NCBI GenBank assembly: GCA_036513895.1
Contig: DATBYF010000017.1
Location: 1 to 64,000, forward strand
Length of the DNA stretch: 64,000 nucleotides
DNA from: Palsa-147 sp036513895
GTDB taxonomy: Bacteria; Acidobacteriota; Terriglobia; Acidiferrales; UBA7541
Direction of reading: 5' to 3'
Both the position numbers and the translations under genes were made by a program. Shown here in pieces: positions 17,317 to 25,704 of this stretch. Position 1 is the first letter of the stretch; every line of letters starts with the position of its first letter. The notes beneath the pieces are model-generated. The model saw only the letters and a list, made by a program, of their open reading frames with translations. It was not told where the DNA came from and did no database searches.

Positions 17317-18700
17317 TCGTTTCCGTCCTTCCTCGGGGAACGCTCAAGCGAACCAGCGTGCCGCCCGTTTGCGGCGTGGTGAATTCGATGCGCCCGCCGA
17401 GCAACTCGGCACGCTCGCGCATGGCTACCATGCCGATCCCTCGGCTCACGGACTGAGAATTGAATCCTTTGCCGCGATCTTCCACCTCGAGCATCAGCGA
17501 ATTAGGCTCAAACTTCAGCCGCACCCAGGCCTCGCGCGCTTCGGAATGCCGCGCCGCGTTGTTCAGCGCCTCCTGCAGAATTCGATAAATGTGAATTCCC
17601 GCGCTGCCGTCCACAGCGAATGGCCGGCCCGATTTTTCGTAGCTTATGGCGAGACCGGTTTGTTTTTCTACAGTCGGAATGTACCAGCTTACGGTGCTCT
17701 CGAGGCCTGATTCTTCGAGCATCACGGGATGAAGAGCCTGCGAGAGCATGCGCACATTTTCGAGCGTGGATTGCGCGATTTCCGAGACTTCACGCAGTTC
17801 GGCGCGCAGGGGCGAATCGGGCGGTGAATGCCGTTCGGCGCGAGCGAGCATGGCACCGACCGCCGTGAGAATCTGTCCAAATTCGTCGTGCAGCTCACGC
17901 GAGATGTGGCGCAATGTGGATTCCTGGGTTGCGATCAATTTCTGAGCCAGATCGCTGCGCTGCTCGGAAAGCGATGCGAGTTCGGCAAACAATCGCCGGT
18001 TGGAACGGATCATGTAAAGACCCGTGAGTGAAATCGCGATGAGAGTGGCAGTCAGAAAAAGGTAGCCCTGTCGTTGTACATGGCTGTAAATCTCCGCAAC
18101 GCGCTCGGCGGCCTGTTCCTCGCTTTCGTTGTTTTCGACGAGCAACCGCGCCACGGCAGTGCTAAGCGCTTCCTGGCGCGCCTGAAGCGAGAGCCGAATT
18201 TGAACCCGCGCTTCGTCCGCCTTGCCTTCCTTTGCGAGGGCAAAAGTCCTGTTCACCGCGTCCCAGAATTGCTGCACGGAACTGACAAGGTATTGCCGTT
18301 GGTCCGACGAACGTTGGGCTACGGCAGTTTGCTCCTCGAGCTTCAACGCATCGTCAAGATCGGTGTGAATGCGCTCGAATTGTGCCGACCACGCAGTCAA
18401 TGGGTAGGGTTCATCGTTATCGAGCATGTCCCGCATGGCGAGCGCGAGCGAATTTAGATCGTTCTGAATGCGAAGCAATTCGAGCGAATCTTTGCGGTTG
18501 CGGTCGGCGATATCATGCTGCAATTCGCGGAGGCCGGCGATCTGCCGTTCGATGTAAATCGAATATGTCACCACGGCAATCAGCGTGATGATCAGGCCGA
18601 GGAAGAGAACTGGCGTTGGAGAAGGAGCGGGCGAGCGCTGCACCGTCCGAGAATATAACGCTGGCGCGCCAAATTCCAATGTAGCGGCTTTGTAGCTCAT
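17309..18700 (-). CDS. membrane sensor histidine kinase (HisKA_3 / NarX-like)
   Basis: 463 residues from ATG 18700; the longer frame to 18799 would add 33 residues without signal features and crosses a repeat. It has TM1 (residues ~31-53, VLFLGLIITLIAVVTYSIYI), a helical extracytoplasmic domain of ~160 residues like a four-helix-bundle CHASE3/NarX sensor, and TM2 (~206-226). The dimerisation/phosphoacceptor helix is HISRELHDEFGQILTAVG, with the HisKA_3 His. A HATPase_c domain follows (N-box EALNNAARHSEA, G1 DRGKGF). It is the cognate partner of the response regulator, overlapping it by 8 bp. The signal is not deducible. Confidence 0.93.
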   Translation of the reverse strand: MSYKAATLEFGAPALYSRTVQRSPAPSPTPVLFLGLIITLIAVVTYSIYIERQIAGLRELQHDIADRNRKDSLELLRIQNDLNSLALAMRDMLDNDEPYPLTAWSAQFERIHTDLDDALKLEEQTAVAQRSSDQRQYLVSSVQQFWDAVNRTFALAKEGKADEARVQIRLSLQARQEALSTAVARLLVENNESEEQAAERVAEIYSHVQRQGYLFLTATLIAISLTGLYMIRSNRRLFAELASLSEQRSDLAQKLIATQESTLRHISRELHDEFGQILTAVGAMLARAERHSPPDSPLRAELREVSEIAQSTLENVRMLSQALHPVMLEESGLESTVSWYIPTVEKQTGLAISYEKSGRPFAVDGSAGIHIYRILQEALNNAARHSEAREAWVRLKFEPNSLMLEVEDRGKGFNSQSVSRGIGMVAMRERAELLGGRIEFTTPQTGGTLVRLSVPRGRTETNA

Positions 18701-18719
18701 GCCTGCTGAGCTTCGAAGG

Positions 18720-18761
18720 GTCCCCGGCGCGGCGCAGTCGCGACGAAACGTGAGGCATTTA
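18720..18761. repeat. dispersed intergenic repeat, copy A
   Basis: About 42 bp beginning GTCCCCGGCGCGGCGCAG and continuing with TCGCGACGA.ACGTGAGGC.TTT is shared, with few mismatches, with 47425-47466. Both copies are intergenic next to a gene start. Confidence 0.55.
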
Positions 18762-18805
18762 ACTAAATGCGCACTCACCTCCCGCGATGATCGACTCAAC
18801 GCAGC

Positions 18806-19198
18806 CTAGCGCGGCCGGTTGCCATCTTTTATATCGAGATCAATCATCCATGCAGCTGTGCGTCGAAAGCGGTCAACTTCAAAAGGGTCTTCCGAATCGG
18901 TCATAAGCGCCGCTTTCACGCGGATAGCCCTGCGGTAGGCCAAACGCAACACGGAAAAACCGCCGACCAATGTGAGAGCCACAAATGCGAGGCCAATCAA
19001 AACCTGATCGTCCACAGACAACATATATACGATTGCAGCCGTCAGGATAAGAACAACTATCCGAATGATCCAGATCGCTTCCTTGAAATACCTGGGTTGT
19101 TCCGCTACAGGCCTGTAGGAATACAACATCGAGAAAACCAATCCAGCTATGAGACCGAGCGCCCATCCCAGGATTGCCGCACGAAAGATCAGTTGCAC
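18806..19198 (-). CDS. small membrane protein of unknown function
   Basis: 130 residues from GTG 19198, with GGAAGGA 8-14 bp upstream. Three hydrophobic segments are visible (~5-26, ~43-62 and ~67-88), followed by a basic stretch and a charged C-terminal tail (VDRFRRTAAWMIDLDIKDGN). No family is recognised. It lies upstream of the kinase-regulator operon on the same strand, separated by a repeat element, so co-transcription is possible. Confidence 0.6.
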   Translation of the reverse strand: MQLIFRAAILGWALGLIAGLVFSMLYSYRPVAEQPRYFKEAIWIIRIVVLILTAAIVYMLSVDDQVLIGLAFVALTLVGGFSVLRLAYRRAIRVKAALMTDSEDPFEVDRFRRTAAWMIDLDIKDGNRPR

Positions 19199-19394
19199 CT
19201 AAAATCTTCCTTCCAAGGCGAGTACGCGTTCAACTATTTCCACGGCTGCTGATATGCTTGCAACGAATTTTCCCGAGCCGATTTCACCGGCGGAGGCACT
19301 CGTAAAGATAGCACTACATCGGTGGCGGCGCGCACGTTAGACACATTCTTCAGTTTCAATCGCGCGTGGCACGGCAAATGCGAGACGGCAAATC

Positions 19395-21137
19395 ATGAAA
19401 GCTCGAGTTCCGGCAATGCGCTCATGGGCCGCGCGATCCTGGAATTTCACTTGCAGCCTCGCGATTTTGGTTCTCGTCATTTCTATTGCGCCCAGAACGC
19501 TAAAGTCCCAATCTTCCGCGCCGGCGCCGTCGGCCCCTGGCTCAATCTCCAATAATTCGAATGTCGCCTCGCATTCCGGCTCCGATTCTTACACTGGCAG
19601 CGAACCATGCGCGAAATGTCACGCCTCCATCTACGAATCCTACAGCCATACTGCGATGGCGAACGCGAGTGGCCCAGCTTCGCAAGGTGTAATCGCAGGG
19701 GACTTCGAGCATCCGCCCTCCGGCGTTGATTACCGCGTTTCCGCCGAGAATGGCCAAGTCTGGCTCAGCTTTGAGCGACCCGGCGATTCGATGCTCCAAG
19801 GGAAACGGGAGCTTCTCTATTTCATCGGGTCCGGCGGCCGCGGCAGAAGTTATTTATTTTCCGTGGATGGATTTCTCTTTGAGTCGCCTATTAATTGGTA
19901 TGGCCAGCGTCGCGTTTGGGATATGGCGCCCGCATATCAGCAAGCCCGCGAAATGCCGATGAACTTGCCTGCGCTCCCCGGCTGCCTCACCTGTCACACG
20001 AGCGGGCTGCAGCCGCCACTTCCCGGCACGCAGAATAAATATCCATCGCCCGTTTTCGCGCACGCCGGAATCACCTGCGAACGCTGCCATGGCGCGGGAA
20101 AAAATCACGCCACGAACAACGGCCCGATGGTCAATCCCGCGAAACTCTCTGCTGCGCGCCGCGATGAAGTTTGCATGCAGTGCCATCTGGAAGGAAACGT
20201 CGCGATCGAGCAGCCGGGGCGCCATCTCTATGAATTCGAGCCCGGCAAAAACCTCTCGGATTTCATTCGGTATTTTATTCTCACCGGTGACGACCGCCGC
20301 GGAATGGGTGCGCTCAGCCAAGTGCAGGCGCTGGCGCAAAGCGTGTGCAAGAAAAAAACTGGCGACGCGATGTGGTGCATCTCCTGCCATGATCCACACT
20401 CAACGCCCGCCGCCGCTCAAAAGGTGGAGTATTACCGTGCCAAATGTGTCGCATGCCACGGCGATGCGTTCGCTCGGGAGCATCATCCAAACCAGCGCGA
20501 CTGCACGCAATGCCACATGGCGCGCGCCGCGAGCACCGATGTCGCTCACACTCAAGTGACCGATCATCGCATCCTGCGCGTTCCGCAGATGCAGCTCGAA
20601 GATTTAAATGCGTCACGCGCCCGCGATCTGGTTCCGTTTCCGCCGGGCACTCCCGACCCGCGTGATCTCGCGCTCGCTTGGCAATCGGTATCTGCAAACG
20701 CGACTGAGCCGGAACGCACAAAGGCAAGAACCATGCTGGAAGAAGCCGTTAAGCAGGTGCCAAATGACGCCGTTCTGCTGGCAGCACTCGGATACACCGA
20801 GCAGCAGAGCGGCGCTATCGATCGCGCCCGCGAACATTACGAACGGGCTTTGGCGATCGATCCGGCAGACCGCGACGCAGCAACGAATCTAGGCGTCATG
20901 AAGGCGAAGGCGGACGATCTCACTTCCGCGGTCGCGCTCTGGAAACGCGCATTCGAAAGTTCGCCTGGAACCAGCCAAATCGGCATGAATATCGCGTTCG
21001 CGTATTGCGCCGCAGGCAAACTCGACGAGGCTCGCATGTACGTTCAGCGCGTCTTGGAATTCAATCCTGATTACGGCAGGGCAAAAGCCTTAGAGCAAAG
21101 TCTCACTGCGCATCCGCCGAGCTGCAATCCTCGCTAA
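19395..21137 (+). CDS. seven-heme cytochrome c with C-terminal TPR domain
   Basis: 580 residues with a signal/anchor segment at ~17-37. Seven CxxCH heme sites are present in order: CAKCH (~72), CLTCH, CERCH, CMQCH, CISCH, CVACH and CTQCH (~375). The arrangement, with YTGSEPCAKCHASIYESYSHTAMANA and later CHDPHS, is that of cytochrome c554/DmsE-like multiheme proteins. Residues ~430-570 are TPR repeats (LGYTEQQSGAIDRAREHYERAL). It probably sits in the periplasm, moving electrons or docking with a partner through its TPRs. It is monocistronic as far as can be seen: the upstream gene is divergent and the downstream gene convergent. Function beyond electron transfer is not deducible. Confidence 0.93.
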   Translation: MKARVPAMRSWAARSWNFTCSLAILVLVISIAPRTLKSQSSAPAPSAPGSISNNSNVASHSGSDSYTGSEPCAKCHASIYESYSHTAMANASGPASQGVIAGDFEHPPSGVDYRVSAENGQVWLSFERPGDSMLQGKRELLYFIGSGGRGRSYLFSVDGFLFESPINWYGQRRVWDMAPAYQQAREMPMNLPALPGCLTCHTSGLQPPLPGTQNKYPSPVFAHAGITCERCHGAGKNHATNNGPMVNPAKLSAARRDEVCMQCHLEGNVAIEQPGRHLYEFEPGKNLSDFIRYFILTGDDRRGMGALSQVQALAQSVCKKKTGDAMWCISCHDPHSTPAAAQKVEYYRAKCVACHGDAFAREHHPNQRDCTQCHMARAASTDVAHTQVTDHRILRVPQMQLEDLNASRARDLVPFPPGTPDPRDLALAWQSVSANATEPERTKARTMLEEAVKQVPNDAVLLAALGYTEQQSGAIDRAREHYERALAIDPADRDAATNLGVMKAKADDLTSAVALWKRAFESSPGTSQIGMNIAFAYCAAGKLDEARMYVQRVLEFNPDYGRAKALEQSLTAHPPSCNPR

Positions 21138-21184
21138 ATCGAGAAGGACCGGCCGACGACGAGCCCGGCGTAGCACTTCGCACG

Positions 21185-22891
21185 TTACTTTGAAAGTTCT
21201 GCGATATAAACCGACAGCGGCTCCATGTTGACGATTCCGAGTTTCCCCGCCTTTGGCACAGAGTTCAAATCCGTAACCAGCGTCTTCGCATTCGGTGCTT
21301 TAAGCCCTTGCGCCGATAAGTCAAAACTTGCCGATCGCGCGTTCAAAGACATATTAATTGCGACCAACACAGCGTGGTCCTTGTATTGACGCAGGTACGA
21401 AATGATGTCCGGATCATCCACATTCAGCGCCGTGTACGTTCCTTCAAGCAGCGCCGGGTTCGTGTGCCGCAGCGCCAAGAGCGCCTTGTAGAAATTCAAA
21501 ATTGAATTTCGATCTTTGAGCTCGTCCGCGACATTATGCGTCGTGAAGCTCGGCGGCACCGGCAGCCACGGCGTGCCCTTCGTGAATCCCGCGTTCGCAT
21601 CGCGATTCCATTGCATCGGCGTGCGCTCGCCGTCGCGCCCCTTCTCGACCGGCCAGCCAAGCCTGCCGATTGGGTCTTTCACGTCTTCGCGGCGCTTTGG
21701 GTCGTTATTCTCCATCCCAATCTCTTCGCCGTAATACATGATCGGCGTGCCGCGCAGAGTGAGATATAGGGCCGCCATCACCTTGGCGATTTGATCGTTG
21801 TGCTCGCCATCGCCCCAGCGATTGTAGGAGCGAATGATGTCGTGATTGCTGATCACAAAAACAGGCCAGCCTCCCGCGGAATCCACAGCCGCAATCTGCT
21901 TGCGGAATTGCGGCGGTGAGAGCGTCTTCACCTGCGTAAACATGAAATCCATGGGCATCTGCAGCTCGTTGCTGTGCTCGCCGTAATATTCCTTGAGCTC
22001 GTCAATGTTGCTCGTCCAGGTCTCGCCGATCAAAACGGAATCATATTCATCGGCCACTTTTCGCAGGCCCTGCAGCACGTCGTGGACTTCAGGTAGCTTG
22101 TGGTTATAAGTGTCCTCCATGTTTGGATCGCCAAATTTGTTCTTGCCCGGCAAAATCGGATTATCTTTCAGATTAGGATCTTCAAATAGAGTGTCTACGG
22201 CATCTAGCCGGAATCCCGCCACGCCGCGCTTGTACCACCAGCGCGTGACGTCAAACATCGCGTCCTTCACTGCCGGATTTCGCCAATTCAAGTCCGGCTG
22301 CCCGGCATAGAAATAATGGTAGTAATACTGCCCAGTCGCGGAATCAAACGTCCACGCGGAGCCGCCGAACGTGGACAGCCAATTATTCGGCGGCACGCCA
22401 GGCGCTTTGCCGTCGCGCCAGATATACCAGTCGCGATGCGCTGACGTGCGCGAAGACCGGGATTCGAGGAACCACGGATGCTTATCCGACGTGTGATTCA
22501 CGACGAAATCGAGAATGATTCGTATTCCTCTTTTTTTTCCCTCGGCTACGAGGCGGTCGAAATCGGCGAGCGTCCCGTATGTCGGGTCAATATTTTCATA
22601 ATCGGAGACGTCGTAACCGAAATCCACTTGCGGCGAAGGAAAGCACGGCGTAATCCAAATTGCGTCAACACCGAGCGCCTTCAGATAGTCCAGCTTCGAG
22701 GTGATGCCGTTGAGATCGCCGAAGCCGTCGTTGTTGCTATCGGCATAGCTGCGCGGATAAATCTCGTAGAACACAGCGTGCTGCCACCATTGATGGCCCT
22801 CGGCGTCAATCGCTTTCTGCGCCCACGCTCCTGGAACGATGATAGACAGACACATAAAGATTACGGAAATCAGTGTGATTAGCTTGAGCAT
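21185..22891 (-). CDS. exported GH13 alpha-glucosidase / alpha-amylase family enzyme
   Basis: 568 residues from ATG 22891, chosen over 22930 because GGAGG lies 8 bp upstream and the chain begins a clean signal peptide (MLKLITLISVIFMCLSIIVPGAWAQ). The GH13 barrel is complete: region I DFVVNHTS, region II GFRLDAVDTL with the nucleophile Asp, region III LIGETW with the acid/base Glu, and region IV ISNHD. The sequence pattern (HAVFYEIYPRSYADSNNDGFGDL, GYDVSDYENIDPTYGT) is that of oligo-1,6-glucosidase/alpha-glucosidase/trehalose-synthase-like members. It probably hydrolyses alpha-glucosidic bonds of maltodextrins outside the cytoplasm. The debranching-type gene lies just upstream (end 22944) on the same strand, so a glucan-degradation operon is likely. 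Confidence 0.93.
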   Translation of the reverse strand: MLKLITLISVIFMCLSIIVPGAWAQKAIDAEGHQWWQHAVFYEIYPRSYADSNNDGFGDLNGITSKLDYLKALGVDAIWITPCFPSPQVDFGYDVSDYENIDPTYGTLADFDRLVAEGKKRGIRIILDFVVNHTSDKHPWFLESRSSRTSAHRDWYIWRDGKAPGVPPNNWLSTFGGSAWTFDSATGQYYYHYFYAGQPDLNWRNPAVKDAMFDVTRWWYKRGVAGFRLDAVDTLFEDPNLKDNPILPGKNKFGDPNMEDTYNHKLPEVHDVLQGLRKVADEYDSVLIGETWTSNIDELKEYYGEHSNELQMPMDFMFTQVKTLSPPQFRKQIAAVDSAGGWPVFVISNHDIIRSYNRWGDGEHNDQIAKVMAALYLTLRGTPIMYYGEEIGMENNDPKRREDVKDPIGRLGWPVEKGRDGERTPMQWNRDANAGFTKGTPWLPVPPSFTTHNVADELKDRNSILNFYKALLALRHTNPALLEGTYTALNVDDPDIISYLRQYKDHAVLVAINMSLNARSASFDLSAQGLKAPNAKTLVTDLNSVPKAGKLGIVNMEPLSVYIAELSK

Positions 22892-22943
22892 GAACGATGC
22901 CTCCATGGCGGCGCGAAGGATAACCCGCATACGCCTCTAATCT

Positions 22944-25637
22944 CTAGCGCTTTTCGCGCTTCGCACTGTCGCGTTTCTCGATGAAATGAAAAACAATCTT
23001 GCCATGCGCGTAAGATTGATCGCCGTTTGCCGGCAACGCGACTTTTACCGACGCACTTCCGTTAGCGGCCTTCTCAAGCTCGCCGCCTTCGACCGACGCG
23101 ACCTCGCTCGCATTCCAAAGCTCGAGATGATATTGCAAACCCGCTGCGCCGGAAACACCAAGCTCGAGACGCTCGCGCCCCGGCGTCCACGACTCGGAAA
23201 GTATTCGCAATCCGCGGCTTGCGCTGCCGAGAGGCGGCAATTCGGCTGAGTAGCTCACTCCGAAATCATTGCGAAGATGAATTCGTAGCGTGTTCGCTCC
23301 GCCGTAAACCGGGAAACGCACTTCGACGTGCTGATCTACGTCGCTTGCGCGAACGTGATAAGCCACCGGCCGCCCATTGATTTCCACGCCGGCAATTTCT
23401 GCGCGCAAACTGATTGCCGGGCTAAAATCTACCGCGCAATCGCCATTTCCAGTTTTCTTCGTCTCAAGCGTGATCTCCTCAATCGTCTTTCGATAGCTGA
23501 AATCAAGAGCCGCCGTTCCCACGCGAACATCCTTGATCGCAAATGAGGTCCAATCCGCAGGAACATGCGGTGCAAATTCAAGCCGGTGATTTACGGCATC
23601 GGCTTGCAAGCCAAACAGTCCCCGCAAAATCGGGCTGATAACCATCGCGGCCGACCAAATCTGGTGGGGCGAACTCGTTGATAGCGGCTGGTAGTAATCG
23701 CCGGAGAGAACTTCCGTCACGTGCCCGAGCGAGCCATCCAGCGCCAACAAAGCATTCGCGCGCAAATTCGAGTAAGCAGGGAATTCGCGGTGATAGCGAT
23801 ACTCGCCAACAGACGCCCAGCCCGTGAAAAGCGGCCACACCGAGCCATAGTGATACCCGCCACCGCTATATTTCTCCCACTGCGACGAAATGATGCGCAT
23901 GCCCCAGTCCGATTCGTGATCTTCGTCCGCGAGCGTCCGGAGCGTCTTCGCTGTTTTGTCCGCATCCAAAAGATCGAACCACATCGGCGCCGTGGCTAGC
24001 ACGCTCGACAAATCCACGCGCTTCCCATCGAGCCCCAGCGCGTACGCAAACGTGTTTTTATCAGCGGACCAGAACGCGTCGTTCAACACTGGTCTCTGCC
24101 GTTCAAAAGTCTGAGCAAGCTCCTTGCTTTCGTCCTCCTTGCCAACAAGCTGCGCCAGATTCGCGAGTGCGTGGACCGCTTCGAGACCAAGTCCGCTCTG
24201 ATAAAGTTCCGTTTTCACACCGAATAGCGGCCCGCCCTCGACCCAGCCATGTCCGAAACCAACATTCTGCGAAAAACCTTGCGCATCGAATGTTGACCGC
24301 AGGAATTGATATGCCTTTTCGATGCTGTCCCATTTCTCCTTCGCAAAGGCAACATCGCCGCTTTGCGTCACGTAATCATTCATCGCGATGATGTAGAGCG
24401 GCGTCGCATCCGCCGAGGCCCACGGATACGGATAATCCTTGAACCAGGAAACAAATGTCGCGCCCTGCGCGATCTCATGCGGAATTTTTCCGTCGCCGCG
24501 CTGGTATTTGATCAAAAACTCAAGTGCCGTGCGCGCCGTGGCAAAGTCGCCCTCGGAATTTAGAGCGAGCGAAGTCCAGAGTGAGTCGCGGCCGAAATAC
24601 CAGGCGAAGCCAGGCCGCTGACTCCGGCCCGAAGTTCGATAACCCGCCACCAAGCCCGTACCAAGGAACGGGCTCGCGACGATTCCTTGCGCCACGCTGA
24701 TGCGCGCCCAGTTGTAAGCTTTCTGCAATTGACCGTCGGGCAGTTCGAGGCTCACCGTATTCGCTAAATACTTCTCGTAATACTTCGCCGATTCGTCGAG
24801 CAAATTGTTGCCGCCCGCCGCGAGTCGCTTGTACGTGTCTTCAGCGTCTTCCGCACTCTGAACCGACGCGCCAATCACGATGACGCGCGTTTCTCGCCCT
24901 TTTGAAATCGCGCCCAGCCGGAATGAATTCTCGTACGAAGCGGAATAATTGTTTTCGTACTCCTGACGCTGGTCAACTGCAGTCGGTGAACCGACTAACG
25001 CCGTAAATTTGTGCGTTTCCTCTCCAAAACGAAACGCGCGAAGCGTCAGATCCCAGCGCAAAAACGTTCCGCCAAGCGCCGCGGGCCATTCCAATTGAAA
25101 ATCGCGCTCGAAGCTGGCTTCGATGTCGAGCGGCTGCTCGGTCTCGACATCGAGAAAAATAATCGCGCCAGATTCGTGAACGGGGACGAAGAGCGTCTCG
25201 CGCACGGAAAAAGTGTCGCCAGCATAAACAATTGTGCTCGATTCTGGGCGAACGATAACGCGCCGCACTAACGCCTCAGCCGGAACCGAAGAGCCGTCAA
25301 ACAGAAATCGCAAGTGGAATGCGCGCAGAATCTTGAGCGGATAAACCCACGCTTCAAAACGCCCACTCTCGTTCCCGAAGAGTCCCGCGCGAGTACCGAC
25401 GGCGGAGAAGAATTCCCACGGCCGCGCGGGCCGACTGAGTTCAATTGGCGCCGCCTGATTCTGCGCGTCGGCCAAAGAGAACTGAGAACATACGACAACA
25501 ACTAGCGTCGAAAGCACGAAGCAAATTAAAGAAAGCGGCCACAATCGATGGTGCGATCTCGAGGGAGGAGCGTTAAAAGGCCCGCGCAGCGCGCGCGCTG
25601 AAAGCCTTTCGAAGGCTCGATGAACTTGCAAAGCCAC
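22944..25637 (-). CDS. exported amylo-alpha-1,6-glucosidase-like (alpha/alpha)6-barrel glycosidase
   Basis: About 897 residues from GTG 25637 (AAGG 5 bp upstream). The frame is open back to 25970, but that would overlap the divergent gene at 25705. Another candidate start is TTG 25544, just before the hydrophobic signal segment PLSLICFVLSTLVVVVCSQFSL. The central and C-terminal part is an (alpha/alpha)6 barrel of the debranching/GH63-GH15-like clan, with YFGRDSLWTSLAL, GDGKIPHEIAQG, PYPWASADATPLYI, GHGWVEGG and SGGGYHYGSVWPLFTGWAS; Asp/Glu residues in these motifs are the likely catalytic acids. A C-terminal beta domain follows. It probably debranches or trims alpha-glucans together with the GH13 enzyme downstream. 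Confidence 0.85.
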   Translation of the reverse strand: MALQVHRAFERLSARALRGPFNAPPSRSHHRLWPLSLICFVLSTLVVVVCSQFSLADAQNQAAPIELSRPARPWEFFSAVGTRAGLFGNESGRFEAWVYPLKILRAFHLRFLFDGSSVPAEALVRRVIVRPESSTIVYAGDTFSVRETLFVPVHESGAIIFLDVETEQPLDIEASFERDFQLEWPAALGGTFLRWDLTLRAFRFGEETHKFTALVGSPTAVDQRQEYENNYSASYENSFRLGAISKGRETRVIVIGASVQSAEDAEDTYKRLAAGGNNLLDESAKYYEKYLANTVSLELPDGQLQKAYNWARISVAQGIVASPFLGTGLVAGYRTSGRSQRPGFAWYFGRDSLWTSLALNSEGDFATARTALEFLIKYQRGDGKIPHEIAQGATFVSWFKDYPYPWASADATPLYIIAMNDYVTQSGDVAFAKEKWDSIEKAYQFLRSTFDAQGFSQNVGFGHGWVEGGPLFGVKTELYQSGLGLEAVHALANLAQLVGKEDESKELAQTFERQRPVLNDAFWSADKNTFAYALGLDGKRVDLSSVLATAPMWFDLLDADKTAKTLRTLADEDHESDWGMRIISSQWEKYSGGGYHYGSVWPLFTGWASVGEYRYHREFPAYSNLRANALLALDGSLGHVTEVLSGDYYQPLSTSSPHQIWSAAMVISPILRGLFGLQADAVNHRLEFAPHVPADWTSFAIKDVRVGTAALDFSYRKTIEEITLETKKTGNGDCAVDFSPAISLRAEIAGVEINGRPVAYHVRASDVDQHVEVRFPVYGGANTLRIHLRNDFGVSYSAELPPLGSASRGLRILSESWTPGRERLELGVSGAAGLQYHLELWNASEVASVEGGELEKAANGSASVKVALPANGDQSYAHGKIVFHFIEKRDSAKREKR

Positions 25638-25704
25638 GTTGACCTTACTGTAGAATGACGGCGCGGATTCTAGCACGGGCCAAACCCGGGAAGGTACCGC
25701 CCTT

